Shown here piece by piece: positions 8,428 through 16,090 of a DNA stretch of 33,397 bases; the stretch's first letter is position 1; every line of letters starts with the position of its first letter. Position numbers and translations under genes: made by a program. The DNA is from Candidatus Latescibacter anaerobius SCGC AAA252-E07 (GTDB taxonomy: Bacteria > Latescibacterota > Latescibacteria > Latescibacterales > Latescibacteraceae): NCBI GenBank assembly GCA_000403035.1, contig AQSL01000159.1, positions 1-33,397 of the forward strand, read 5' to 3'. The notes below the pieces were generated by a model. The model saw nothing but the letters and a program-made list of their open reading frames with translations. It made no database searches and was not told the origin of the DNA.

Positions 8428-9503
8428 TAAATTTCACCGAGACTAAATTTTTCCAGATTGGTGCCGATATTACCAATAATTACTTTACTTGTCATTTTTA
8501 CGGGAATTTTATGTTCATCATTGGAAAACCATACCATTAATCTGCCTTTTTGCCTGAAAATACCTTCGGATTTCAACATTGGTTCCACAACAAAACATTC
8601 GAATTTTCCTGCCGGAACCTCAATTGTCTCAATTTTATGGACAATCACCTTGAGAGGATACACTTTCCCATCAGCATACACATCTATAACTTCATCTTTC
8701 CCAACCTGAAGATCAAAAGTCCTTAAAATATACAGGGAACTCAAAATATCCTGCACGTAGAGGGGTATCTCGGTAATTGCATATTTTTGTACCGTATTTA
8801 ATGCAATAAGACGGTCCTGATAGAAATCAATAAACCGGTCGGACTCATAGTTACCCTCACGTAAACTTTTTTCGAACCTGCGTGAAAATATACCATCCTT
8901 GTCGATATATGAACTGACCTTATCCCTCACCTTGTAAAACCTGGAAATGAATTTGTTTGAATGGGCTGTCGATTCAATGTGATAACTCATACTGCCGTTA
9001 ACCTGTTCGGTTCCCGTGACCGCCATAGTCGCCGTTCCGGCACGGTAAAAACCATAATCCACAGAATAAGTCAGGTGCTCTCCGATACCCCAGGTTGTGT
9101 TTTTAACTTTTCGGTGTATAAACTTACCGTTAGGATATTTTATCGCAATTTCAGGAGTAAGCTCACGTCTTATTCTGTGGGAATCAGGCCAGCTTCTTTC
9201 AGGTATAGGTACATCCGGAATAGTATCCGATGCATCAATTGCTTCCGAAATAAAATACGTTATGACATCCTTTTCATGGTAAACAGGCATATTATTTTGA
9301 GACAGTGTAGAGAACATGTCATTACCTTCACAAAGAGCTTCAACCATTGAAAATGATTCAAATCCGCTATCGGCAGAGAAAATATCAGATGTCGTTAATT
9401 CATTTTCATCTGTCATTCTTTCAGAAACCTGATCTGTAAATACCGGATTGCAAAAATAAAACAATATACAAAAAATAATCAGTGTTGTAATAACTTTATG
9501 CAT
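8427..9503 (-). CDS. DUF3108-family exported protein
   Basis: About 358 residues. The N-terminal hydrophobic segment (MHKVITTLIIFCILFYFCNP) is a signal peptide or anchor. After an acidic linker of about 110 residues, the C-terminal two thirds match the DUF3108 pattern: GEHLTYSVDYGFYRAGTATM, YHIESTAHSNKF, the middle SDRFIDFY and the closing IPVKMTSKVIIGNI. DUF3108 proteins are periplasmic or outer-membrane associated proteins of unknown function. I chose ATG 9503; a TTG at 9512 is in frame but crowds the GAGG sequence. It begins 27 bases after the glycosyltransferase stop and overlaps the SPOR gene start, so it belongs to the same operon. Confidence 0.83.
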   Translation of the reverse strand: MHKVITTLIIFCILFYFCNPVFTDQVSERMTDENELTTSDIFSADSGFESFSMVEALCEGNDMFSTLSQNNMPVYHEKDVITYFISEAIDASDTIPDVPIPERSWPDSHRIRRELTPEIAIKYPNGKFIHRKVKNTTWGIGEHLTYSVDYGFYRAGTATMAVTGTEQVNGSMSYHIESTAHSNKFISRFYKVRDKVSSYIDKDGIFSRRFEKSLREGNYESDRFIDFYQDRLIALNTVQKYAITEIPLYVQDILSSLYILRTFDLQVGKDEVIDVYADGKVYPLKVIVHKIETIEVPAGKFECFVVEPMLKSEGIFRQKGRLMVWFSNDEHKIPVKMTSKVIIGNIGTNLEKFSLGEI

Positions 9504-9530
9504 AAATTCCAAATCCTCTGAAATATCATT

Positions 9531-10619
9531 TTATAAGCTCATATAAATTGCCAGACTTTTTTCAATCGTTTGTTGAACGGTATTCTGTTCAAGAATATCG
9601 GAAGAACGTAAGCCCATTGTTTTCCTTCTGTCACCGTCCTCAATAAGTACATTAAGCCGTTCAGCGAATAACATATAATTATTAACCGGAACAATAAAAC
9701 CATTAATACCATCACGCACAAGTTCCGGAATACCTCCTGCGCTTGTTGCTACGATGGGCAAACCGAAATACATTGCATCAAGGATCGAGGTGCATAATCC
9801 TTCTTCTTCAGACGACAATGCAAAAATATCCGATACCCGGTACACCGCACCGACATCTTCCACAAACCCGAGTAATATAATAGATTTATCTATACAAAGG
9901 TTATGAATGTCTTCCTCAATCTTTGTTTTCATTTCACCCTCACCGGCAAGGATAAATTTTACATCCGGATGTTTTTTCAACACGTGACTGGCCGCTTTAA
10001 GCAGTATCTGATGAGCTTTATGCGGTGCCAAAGCCGCAATTGTTGAAACGACAACCGTATCCGGTCGTAAACCTAACTTCTCCTTTAAATCTATACTTTT
10101 ATCAGTCTTCTCAAATTCTCCCGTAACAAATCCGCTCCTTATGGTTACCAGGAGTTCCGGATCAACACCATCCTCAATAAGTATTCGTTTTATCGCATCT
10201 GAAACGGTAATGATTTTGCTTACCCTTTTTCCATATTTCAATTTTCTACTGAAATAATTTTGAATATGAAAATCTACCCTCCTTGAAACAACCAGTTTGC
10301 ACGTATGTATTCCCCACAGCGCTAAAAGACCGATTGTATGGGCATGGGAAGTATGAGCATGTACAATATCCACGTTCTTTTTTTTGATAAACGAACGCAG
10401 TTCGAGCGCTGAAAATATATCCCATTCGCCCCTAAAAGATAGGTGTATGACATCGATACCGTTTTTTTCTGCCCTTCTGGAAATTTCGCTCGACGATTTG
10501 CAGAAAAGGTAATTTTTCTGTCCCAGCTTTTCAAGGCCTTTAATGAGTTCAACAACCTGTTTTTGTCCTCCGCGCCAGGATGTTTCAGTATCTATATGGG
10601 CAATTGTGAGACTTTTCAT
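9531..10619 (-). CDS. Glycosyltransferase family 4 (GT-B fold)
   Basis: A 362-residue glycosyltransferase of the GT4 type. The N-terminal acceptor domain opens with IAHIDTETSWRGGQKQVVELI, with the glycine loop near residue 17, and contains VDIVHAHTSHAHTIG. The C-terminal donor domain has FILAGEGEMK and SSEEEGLCTSILDAMYFGLPIVATSAGG, the family's E-x7-E region that contacts the nucleotide sugar. Retaining transfer from a nucleotide-activated sugar to lipid-linked glycan or LPS is the expected activity; donor and acceptor cannot be read from sequence. Its ATG overlaps the stop of the upstream GT2 gene (ATGA at 10619-10616), so the two enzymes are translationally coupled and probably act on the same glycan. 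Confidence 0.9.
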   Translation of the reverse strand: MKSLTIAHIDTETSWRGGQKQVVELIKGLEKLGQKNYLFCKSSSEISRRAEKNGIDVIHLSFRGEWDIFSALELRSFIKKKNVDIVHAHTSHAHTIGLLALWGIHTCKLVVSRRVDFHIQNYFSRKLKYGKRVSKIITVSDAIKRILIEDGVDPELLVTIRSGFVTGEFEKTDKSIDLKEKLGLRPDTVVVSTIAALAPHKAHQILLKAASHVLKKHPDVKFILAGEGEMKTKIEEDIHNLCIDKSIILLGFVEDVGAVYRVSDIFALSSEEEGLCTSILDAMYFGLPIVATSAGGIPELVRDGINGFIVPVNNYMLFAERLNVLIEDGDRRKTMGLRSSDILEQNTVQQTIEKSLAIYMSL

Positions 10620-11440
10620 TTGTCATCTCTTGATAACTCATAAAGACGGATATATTTCATGAAAGTATACCATGTACCCATTATCGAAGCGATAAATCCC
10701 TGTCTCCCATCCATGAATCCGGTTTTCACTATATACATCTTCATAAATTTGAGAAAAGATCTGAATACAAGCGAACATAATCCCGTTTTTCTTCCCTTTG
10801 ATGCTTCACGTTTTGCCCAGAGTTCGGAATAACAATCAATAGTTCTCAGATGTTCGCCCAGATTCGCATAGGGCCTGTGAAGAATATCTCCGCGAATACA
10901 ACCCGACATGCCATTACACTCAAGTCTTTCGTGGAGAACCTCGCCTTTCCATTTCGCATGCCCCTCACGTGAGAGTCTTGCCCGGTATTCAGGATACCAG
11001 CCACAATGTTTCATCCAGCGTCCCATATACATGGTTTTTCGGCAGACTTTAAACAGAACAGGTGTTTCAGGCGATATGGTGTCGTTTAAAACCTGATGAA
11101 TCGATTTTCTCAATTCCGGTGTGACTTCTTCATCCGCATCCAGATTGAACAACCAAACTCCTCTGCAAAGCTCCATCGCCCTGTTTTTTTGCCGAACAAA
11201 TCCTTTAAACGCTTCAGTTTCAACATGGGCTCCATACTTTTTTGCAATCTCAACAGTTTTATCTGTACTTCCGGAATCAAGTACGATTATTTCATCCATC
11301 CATTGAATGCTTTCCAAAGCCCGGCCTATATTTTTTTCTTCATTTTTTGTAATAATATAGGCTGAAATAACCGGTTTCTGATCCTGATTCTCAATTTTCT
11401 TGATTCCACTCAAAACGAAAACCTCATCCGGTTTTAGCAT
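10616..11440 (-). CDS. Glycosyltransferase family 2, WaaE/LgtF-like
   Basis: A 274-residue inverting GT-A glycosyltransferase. The nucleotide-binding start SAYIITKNEEKNIGRALESI (about residues 25-45) is followed by DEIIVLDSGSTDKTVEIAKKYGA and by the metal-binding NLDADEEVTPELR. The KxFVRQKNRAMELCRG segment and the later HWxG-type region (HAKWKGEVLHERLE) resemble the WaaE/LgtF group that adds glucose or heptose to the LPS inner core. The start ATG at 11440 has only a weak GAG-type ribosome site. It is the first gene of a ten-gene envelope operon and follows a 270-base gap with a repeat element. LPS or lipid-linked glycan as the acceptor is inference from homology. Confidence 0.87.
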   Translation of the reverse strand: MLKPDEVFVLSGIKKIENQDQKPVISAYIITKNEEKNIGRALESIQWMDEIIVLDSGSTDKTVEIAKKYGAHVETEAFKGFVRQKNRAMELCRGVWLFNLDADEEVTPELRKSIHQVLNDTISPETPVLFKVCRKTMYMGRWMKHCGWYPEYRARLSREGHAKWKGEVLHERLECNGMSGCIRGDILHRPYANLGEHLRTIDCYSELWAKREASKGRKTGLCSLVFRSFLKFMKMYIVKTGFMDGRQGFIASIMGTWYTFMKYIRLYELSRDDK

Positions 11441-11554
11441 TCAACTCTCATCTTGTGACACTATTCCTCAGGGTAAAATCCATAACTGACTGCTCATTGT
11501 TGTAAAGTCGCTTCGAAACAAATGAAACGTAACAATCGCTTTTTATATATATCT

Positions 11555-11685
11555 GTTGAAAAAGTCCTTTTTATGCGCCCGTTCGTATACTATTCAGGTA
11601 ATGCTACTGACAAGGGCAGGTAAATCAGAGCTTCGAGCAGAACCTTGACAGTATGTTTCTCTACGAATGTCGTTTTTCTCCGCCC
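11555..11685. repeat. Inverted-repeat-bounded intergenic element, copy A
   Basis: Part of the 270-base gene-free stretch 11441-11710. The left end reads GTTGAAAAAGTCCTTTTT (11555-11572) and continues ATGCGCCCG. The right end reads TTTTTCTCCGCCC, whose complement GGGCGGAGAAAAA mirrors the left end of copy C. Between them, 11612-11681 aligns without gaps to 21985-22054 of copy B at 47 of 70 positions by my count, including a shared CTTGACAG core (11644-11651). The element is too short to encode a transposase. MITE-like or decayed insertion origin is inference. The rest of the gap shows no reading frame or clear terminator. Confidence 0.6.
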
Positions 11686-11710
11686 TCTTAAAAGCGAACA
11701 ATTTATAATG

Positions 11711-12217
11711 TTAACCACACTTTTCTCTGGCCAGAGAAAAAACAATAGGTGAAACACGTTCCAATTCATGTTTCAGTTCACGAAACACATCCAAATATGC
11801 ATCGTAGCCCATACCGATCGGATCGATTACTTCTGCTGTAATGCCCTCGCGGTATTTTTTCCTGCCAAAATTTTCCAGTTCATATACTGAAGTTATATGA
11901 GGCCAATTCTGCCTAATAATGTCCGTATGCATTTTTTCCATCGTGAGTATAAGATCGGCATTATTTACTATTTCAACGGTTACCAGTCTTGATTCATGTA
12001 AATGAATATCGATTCCATGCTGCCCGGCAATCATCACAGCATTTTCTGTAGCATGATTTCCTTCTGAAGCATGCGTTCCTGCAGACATGACTTTTATTGG
12101 TAATTTTTGAGCATTTGAATCAACTTCATCCAGTATCAATTCTTTCATAATACCCTCTGCCATAGGACTCCTGCACATATTCCCGGTACAAACAAAAACT
12201 ATTACGAACGTATCCAC
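11711..12217 (-). CDS. Low-molecular-weight protein-tyrosine-phosphatase family protein
   Basis: A 168-residue cytosolic phosphatase. The P-loop C-x5-R-S is at residues 10-17 (VCTGNMCRSPMAEG), with Cys10 the nucleophile and Arg16 binding phosphate. The general-acid Asp lies in EVIDPIGMGYDAY near the C-terminus. Family members dephosphorylate tyrosine kinases of polysaccharide export (Wzb type) or phospho-arginine (YwlE type). Start GTG at 12217 has GAGG six bases upstream. It stands alone, with 270- and 313-base gene-free gaps on either side, ahead of a glycosyltransferase operon. That location fits a regulator of surface glycan production, but no tyrosine kinase is present in the window. Confidence 0.92.
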   Translation of the reverse strand: MDTFVIVFVCTGNMCRSPMAEGIMKELILDEVDSNAQKLPIKVMSAGTHASEGNHATENAVMIAGQHGIDIHLHESRLVTVEIVNNADLILTMEKMHTDIIRQNWPHITSVYELENFGRKKYREGITAEVIDPIGMGYDAYLDVFRELKHELERVSPIVFSLAREKCG

Positions 12218-12437
12218 TACAACCTCAATTCATTAGTAATTGTAATACAGATTTCCGTTCATACAGATACCAAGACGTATCGTTACTTGAACGGTTTTTA
12301 TTAAACATTATAATTAATTATTCACATATCCTACTTCATACATCAGATAAAACGAATCAGTGTGTATCTTTGATAATCATGGTTACTAAGGGTACTTTTT
12401 AAATCCACCATAGTATACAGAGTTATCAAACCTTTAT

Positions 12438-12466
12438 AAAATAAGCAATTTTCGACTTCAAGTCAA
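12438..12466 (-). promoter_or_regulatory. Candidate sigma-70-type promoter for the phosphatase gene
   Basis: On the minus strand, TTGACT (12466-12461) and TATTTT (12443-12438) are separated by exactly 17 bases. The -35 box overlaps an 11-base palindrome GACTTNAAGTC (12454-12464), which could be an operator. The distance to the GTG at 12217 is long. Boxes like these occur by chance in A+T-rich DNA, so this is a candidate only. Confidence 0.35.
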
Positions 12467-12502
12467 GTAAAACACAATATTTGGCAAATATAATTTTCCC
12501 GG

Positions 12503-12518
12503 ATACAATATATTGTAT
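12503..12518. promoter_or_regulatory. Perfect 16-base A+T-rich palindrome
   Basis: ATACAATATATTGTAT is its own reverse complement. It lies 13 bases downstream of the Omp85-like stop and is followed at once by the smaller palindrome GCATGC. It could be a repressor site or a weak hairpin at the operon end. There is no T run after it, so a standard terminator is unlikely. Confidence 0.35.
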
Positions 12519-12530
12519 GCATGCTTCGGA

Positions 12531-13607
12531 TCAATCTAGCCAACTTCCAAAACCGGCATAGATTTTAATATCAGAAACATCATCAGCGGGGCTTGCAATA
12601 ATAAAGTGTATATCTGCGTTGGGCATATAAGGGAGATCGGTATTAACTCCAACTCCCAAACCAGTACCGATTTGCAGGTCTTTTGGCTGTGGTTTTAAAT
12701 CTTTATAGTTCGATGCTCCTCTAACCTGACCGATATCAATTTGGCATAACAACGATACATGTCTGAATTCAGTGCCTTTTATCGAAAATTTGAATTCCGG
12801 GAACGGATTAAAATCAAATCGATTCTGGTAATAAAAAACACGTCTGCCCCAGAATTCATCATTATTATACCCGATAAGCGTTGTTTTTCCGCCAAGAAAA
12901 TATAAAGGTGAATTTTGTGGCGTTATATTGCCATGGAAACCGATACTGCTTTTGTAATTAATACGAGCGTTTAATTCATCGGAATATTTTAATACTACGT
13001 CGAGAAGAAGATAATTGTATTGACCCTTTAAAATTTTATAGGACCGTTCCAATGACAGATTGAAAAAACGGTTTTTTAAAGTATCCTTATCATCATTTTT
13101 GTAAACATAATGAACTTTGACCGAATAATCGTAATAACTTATTATATCTGTCCCCATCCTTCTTTTCGGAGACCATTCTTTTTCAAATTTAAACTCCATC
13201 ACTATCACAGAGTTTCTGTTTAACTCATGAAACAGGAAAGGGGTTATTGACTGATTTCTGTACCAAACGCCGGTTGTATCATTGAAAATCTCTCTGAAAT
13301 ATAAATTATCACCGACCGAAATGCCCGGATTGAGCGAAAAATTGTGCAGTGAATGACTCATCCCGAAACCCATATCTTTTCTACTATAATCGTAATCTGC
13401 TGTTATAGAGCTTCTTATTCTATCAAAGGATTTCTGGAGTAAAACATGAAATTCGAAATTCGGAATATCCACAGAGTACTGATTACCTGCTTTGAAAACG
13501 ATCCTGCTGACCTTAATCTTGACAGGGCTGTCTCCTTCCTGTGCCTCGGCTCTTCCGCACGTGAAAACCACGAGAACCATTGCAAGAATTGAGGTAACGG
13601 TATTCAT
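12531..13607 (-). CDS. Omp85/BamA-type surface-antigen beta-barrel without POTRA domains
   Basis: A 358-residue exported protein with a signal peptide (cleavage expected after AEA at about residue 22). The rest is alternating barrel strands of the length of an Omp85 16-strand barrel, and no POTRA repeats precede it. The segment FLGGKTTLIGYNNDEFWGRR followed by NRFDFNPFPEF resembles the loop-6 region of BamA-like barrels, where (V/L)RGY is usual; here the arginine position is Ile. The end (GTGLGVGVNTDL, then IHFIIASPADD) fits the last strands, though the C-terminus is WLD rather than a terminal aromatic. The ATG overlaps the ABC permease stop (TAATG, with GGGAG upstream), so it is coupled to an inner-membrane transporter. 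Confidence 0.65.
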   Translation of the reverse strand: MNTVTSILAMVLVVFTCGRAEAQEGDSPVKIKVSRIVFKAGNQYSVDIPNFEFHVLLQKSFDRIRSSITADYDYSRKDMGFGMSHSLHNFSLNPGISVGDNLYFREIFNDTTGVWYRNQSITPFLFHELNRNSVIVMEFKFEKEWSPKRRMGTDIISYYDYSVKVHYVYKNDDKDTLKNRFFNLSLERSYKILKGQYNYLLLDVVLKYSDELNARINYKSSIGFHGNITPQNSPLYFLGGKTTLIGYNNDEFWGRRVFYYQNRFDFNPFPEFKFSIKGTEFRHVSLLCQIDIGQVRGASNYKDLKPQPKDLQIGTGLGVGVNTDLPYMPNADIHFIIASPADDVSDIKIYAGFGSWLD

Positions 13608-15301
13608 TAAAACTCCCTCCGCGTAAATGACTTTATTCCCAACTGCAGGGGCAACACTATCAAAACAATATTAATCACGATAACAACCGCAATTGATACT
13701 ATCAGCTCGTTCATTGGAAAGGAGCTTCCTGTAACAAGATATGAAGTGTACTTATATGCCGGAATAGATAACATAGCTATCATACTGCTAATGTAAATCA
13801 GGGAGACCACAACGGTAAGTATACCGCCGGGGCTCGAAACAATTTTACTAGGATTCTTCTCTGAAAAGTCCGGAAATGCCGCACCGAAACCGACCGCAAG
13901 GCATGACAGGGTAATGCTCATTAAGAAAATTCCAGCGAATGTCAATAATCGGTAAAGTCCTTCAATTTGTAATAAACCGCTTGAGATCAAACCTACCGAT
14001 TCTGCAAAAATAAAAAAAGCTATAAAAGAAGATAAAAACTTTTCCCTTAATAAGGTAGCGGCAGAGAGCGGAGACGAACCCAATACCCAGAATGAATCAC
14101 CCTCGAGACTTATTGAAGGATACACAAACCTGACAGCCATGGTGGCAAGTACAAATCCACAGAATCCGAAATTCATAATAAAGAGAATTGTTCTCCATTG
14201 CTCAATCTCAATATCTTCGGGTATAAAACTGAGATTAATAAAGTAAAGCGCTAAAATTGCAAGGATTAGTAATAACTGCGCCCATTGACCCGGTTCACGG
14301 AGAAAAATCAAAATATCCTTGCTTAAAAGAGCAAAATTCTGATTATTGGTAGGTTCTGAAAAAAATCCTTTCCGCGATCGCAGGGTTACCGCTTGGCCAG
14401 ATGTATCAGATACTGTTTGTTCAAGAGAGGAAAGCCAGGTCGTAAAATAGAATTTTTCAACAAAAACATATAATAATGTCAAAAATAATCCCGCAGTCGT
14501 TATCAGAGCAGAAACATATAAAAGTAATCTGGAATAATCATGAAGTACGAGAGCACGCAGACATTGAATAAACCAGAAATTTGGAATAAACGGATTGGAA
14601 TTCAATTGAAAGTTGTTTATGAACAGGTTAAGTGCACGAAAATCCTCGGTAAACTGGATTTTAAGCTGAGTTGGCTGTGCAAATTGAATAACCATGTACA
14701 CAAAACCTGCAAAACCAGCAAGTGCTAAAAGAATAAGTACCTTAAGGCTAATATATTTAGATGCAAACTTTGCCAGTATGGCTAAAAGTGTTCCCAGCGA
14801 TGTTGCTATGAGCATAAAAGGCAGCAGTACAATAATTCCGGTGAGCGCATATTCCAGCGTACCGAAATCTCTTACTTTCGCATACGAATAGAGAATAGGT
14901 AAGGCCATAATCAGAATCGTCCAGGAACTGAATACAACAATATCAAAATATTTACTGGTAAAAAGTTCGCTGACCGTTACGGGCGCACTGAAAAGATATT
15001 CGGTTTCTCGTGATCTGAAAAGCGAAGCAAAAGAAAAAACAAAACTCGAAACGATAAGCATGAAGAAAAATATAAGGAATCCGATGGTAACAAGCCGGTC
15101 GATAAGAAGAAAGCCGATATCCTCAATGGTAACAATATATCGAAAAATCAGGTTGTGAAAAAATAAATAGGATGCCACAAGCAGCATACAGAGTAAAAAA
15201 ACGGTGCTCAGGTTACGCAGTAAATTTTTCTTTCTCATGTCAAACAGTATTGCCGCAAGAATTTTCAGTTTTGCCGTAAGCAATACTTTTACGATTCCCA
15301 T
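13607..15301 (-). CDS. ABC transporter permease (ABC-2 exporter type)
   Basis: A 564-residue polytopic inner-membrane protein with about a dozen hydrophobic segments (for example residues 32-55, 68-95, 115-135, 150-200, 255-275, 335-355, 365-385, 415-435, 440-470 and 490-550). The segment between the second and third (FRSRETEYLFSAPVTVSELFTSKYFD) is characteristic of large exporter permeases that sense the ATPase coupling helix. It begins 24 bases after the ATPase gene, with GGGG eight bases before the ATG. As a fused-length permease (about twice a half-size ABC-2 subunit) it could work alone with the ATPase. The substrate is unknown; the companion barrel and transglutaminase suggest export to or across the envelope. 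Confidence 0.87.
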   Translation of the reverse strand: MGIVKVLLTAKLKILAAILFDMRKKNLLRNLSTVFLLCMLLVASYLFFHNLIFRYIVTIEDIGFLLIDRLVTIGFLIFFFMLIVSSFVFSFASLFRSRETEYLFSAPVTVSELFTSKYFDIVVFSSWTILIMALPILYSYAKVRDFGTLEYALTGIIVLLPFMLIATSLGTLLAILAKFASKYISLKVLILLALAGFAGFVYMVIQFAQPTQLKIQFTEDFRALNLFINNFQLNSNPFIPNFWFIQCLRALVLHDYSRLLLYVSALITTAGLFLTLLYVFVEKFYFTTWLSSLEQTVSDTSGQAVTLRSRKGFFSEPTNNQNFALLSKDILIFLREPGQWAQLLLILAILALYFINLSFIPEDIEIEQWRTILFIMNFGFCGFVLATMAVRFVYPSISLEGDSFWVLGSSPLSAATLLREKFLSSFIAFFIFAESVGLISSGLLQIEGLYRLLTFAGIFLMSITLSCLAVGFGAAFPDFSEKNPSKIVSSPGGILTVVVSLIYISSMIAMLSIPAYKYTSYLVTGSSFPMNELIVSIAVVIVINIVLIVLPLQLGIKSFTRREF

Positions 15302-15325
15302 AGTACTATCCCCGGAAAAACATCT

Positions 15326-16090
15326 CTATTCAAGGTATGCGGCTTTCGTTACATTGTTTGTAAGCTTGAGAAAAAGATTTTCAAGGCTTCCGCCCTTCAT
15401 TTCAGCCTGTGTTCTCAATTCATCAAGGGTACCATCTGCCACAATTGATCCCTCACATAGTATTGCCATACGATCAGATAGCTCTTCCACCTCAGAAAGA
15501 TCATGAGATGACATAAATACCGTTGTACCATTTTCCTGAATGAGTTTCAACATATCTTTCAGCAATCTTTTACTCGGCGGATCAAGGCCAACAGTCGGTT
15601 CATCCACGACAATCAATTCAGGTCTGTGAAGGAATGCCGCAGACATGACCACTTTTTGTTTCATACCATGCGAATACTCTTCGCACCGGCTGTCCATCCA
15701 GTTGTGCATATCGAAAATATCACTGAGCCAGTTGATTCTTTTTTTCATATCTTCTTTTTCCATACGGTACAGTCCGCCAACGAACCACAGGAACTCTCTG
15801 GCAGTGAGTTTTCCGTAAATAAAGGGGCTATCGGGCACATACCCTATCAGAGATCTCACCGCCACCGGATCATGTGCAACATCCTTTCCTTTAATGAATA
15901 TCCTGCCCTCATCAGAATGTACCAGTCCAATCATCATTTTAATCGATGTCGTTTTACCTGCCCCATTCGGCCCGAGATACCCGAAAAATTCACCTTTTTT
16001 AATTGTGAACGAAAGGTTCGAAATAGCTGTTTTTGTGCCGTATCTTTTTGTAACATTTTCAAAAACAATCATAGTATCATCCATTTTCAT
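15326..16090 (-). CDS. ABC transporter ATP-binding protein
   Basis: A 254-residue ATPase that powers the permease encoded next. Walker A GPNGAGKT is at residues 40-47, the signature YSHGMKQK at about 139-146 and Walker B LIVVDEPTVGLD at 159-170; the switch histidine is in MSSHDLSE. The usual Q-loop glutamine is replaced in GYVPDSPFIYGKLT, a VPD variant also common in exporter ATPases of the CcmA/NatA kind. The start ATG at 16090 overlaps the stop of the transglutaminase-like gene as TAATG; a second ATG two codons later has better spacing from AGG and could be used instead. The C-terminal 45 residues are a short regulatory tail. Confidence 0.95.
   Translation of the reverse strand: MKMDDTMIVFENVTKRYGTKTAISNLSFTIKKGEFFGYLGPNGAGKTTSIKMMIGLVHSDEGRIFIKGKDVAHDPVAVRSLIGYVPDSPFIYGKLTAREFLWFVGGLYRMEKEDMKKRINWLSDIFDMHNWMDSRCEEYSHGMKQKVVMSAAFLHRPELIVVDEPTVGLDPPSKRLLKDMLKLIQENGTTVFMSSHDLSEVEELSDRMAILCEGSIVADGTLDELRTQAEMKGGSLENLFLKLTNNVTKAAYLE

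Larger units (their letters stand above)
12218..12530. other. Gene-free A+T-rich gap of 313 bases
   Basis: Separates the Omp85-like gene from the phosphatase gene. No open frame with a ribosome site was found on either strand. It contains a candidate minus-strand promoter with an overlapping palindrome (12438-12466) and a perfect 16-base palindrome (12503-12518), both described separately. The 215 bases between the candidate promoter and the phosphatase GTG show no recognised riboswitch. No strong G+C-rich hairpin followed by a T run was seen. Confidence 0.6.
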
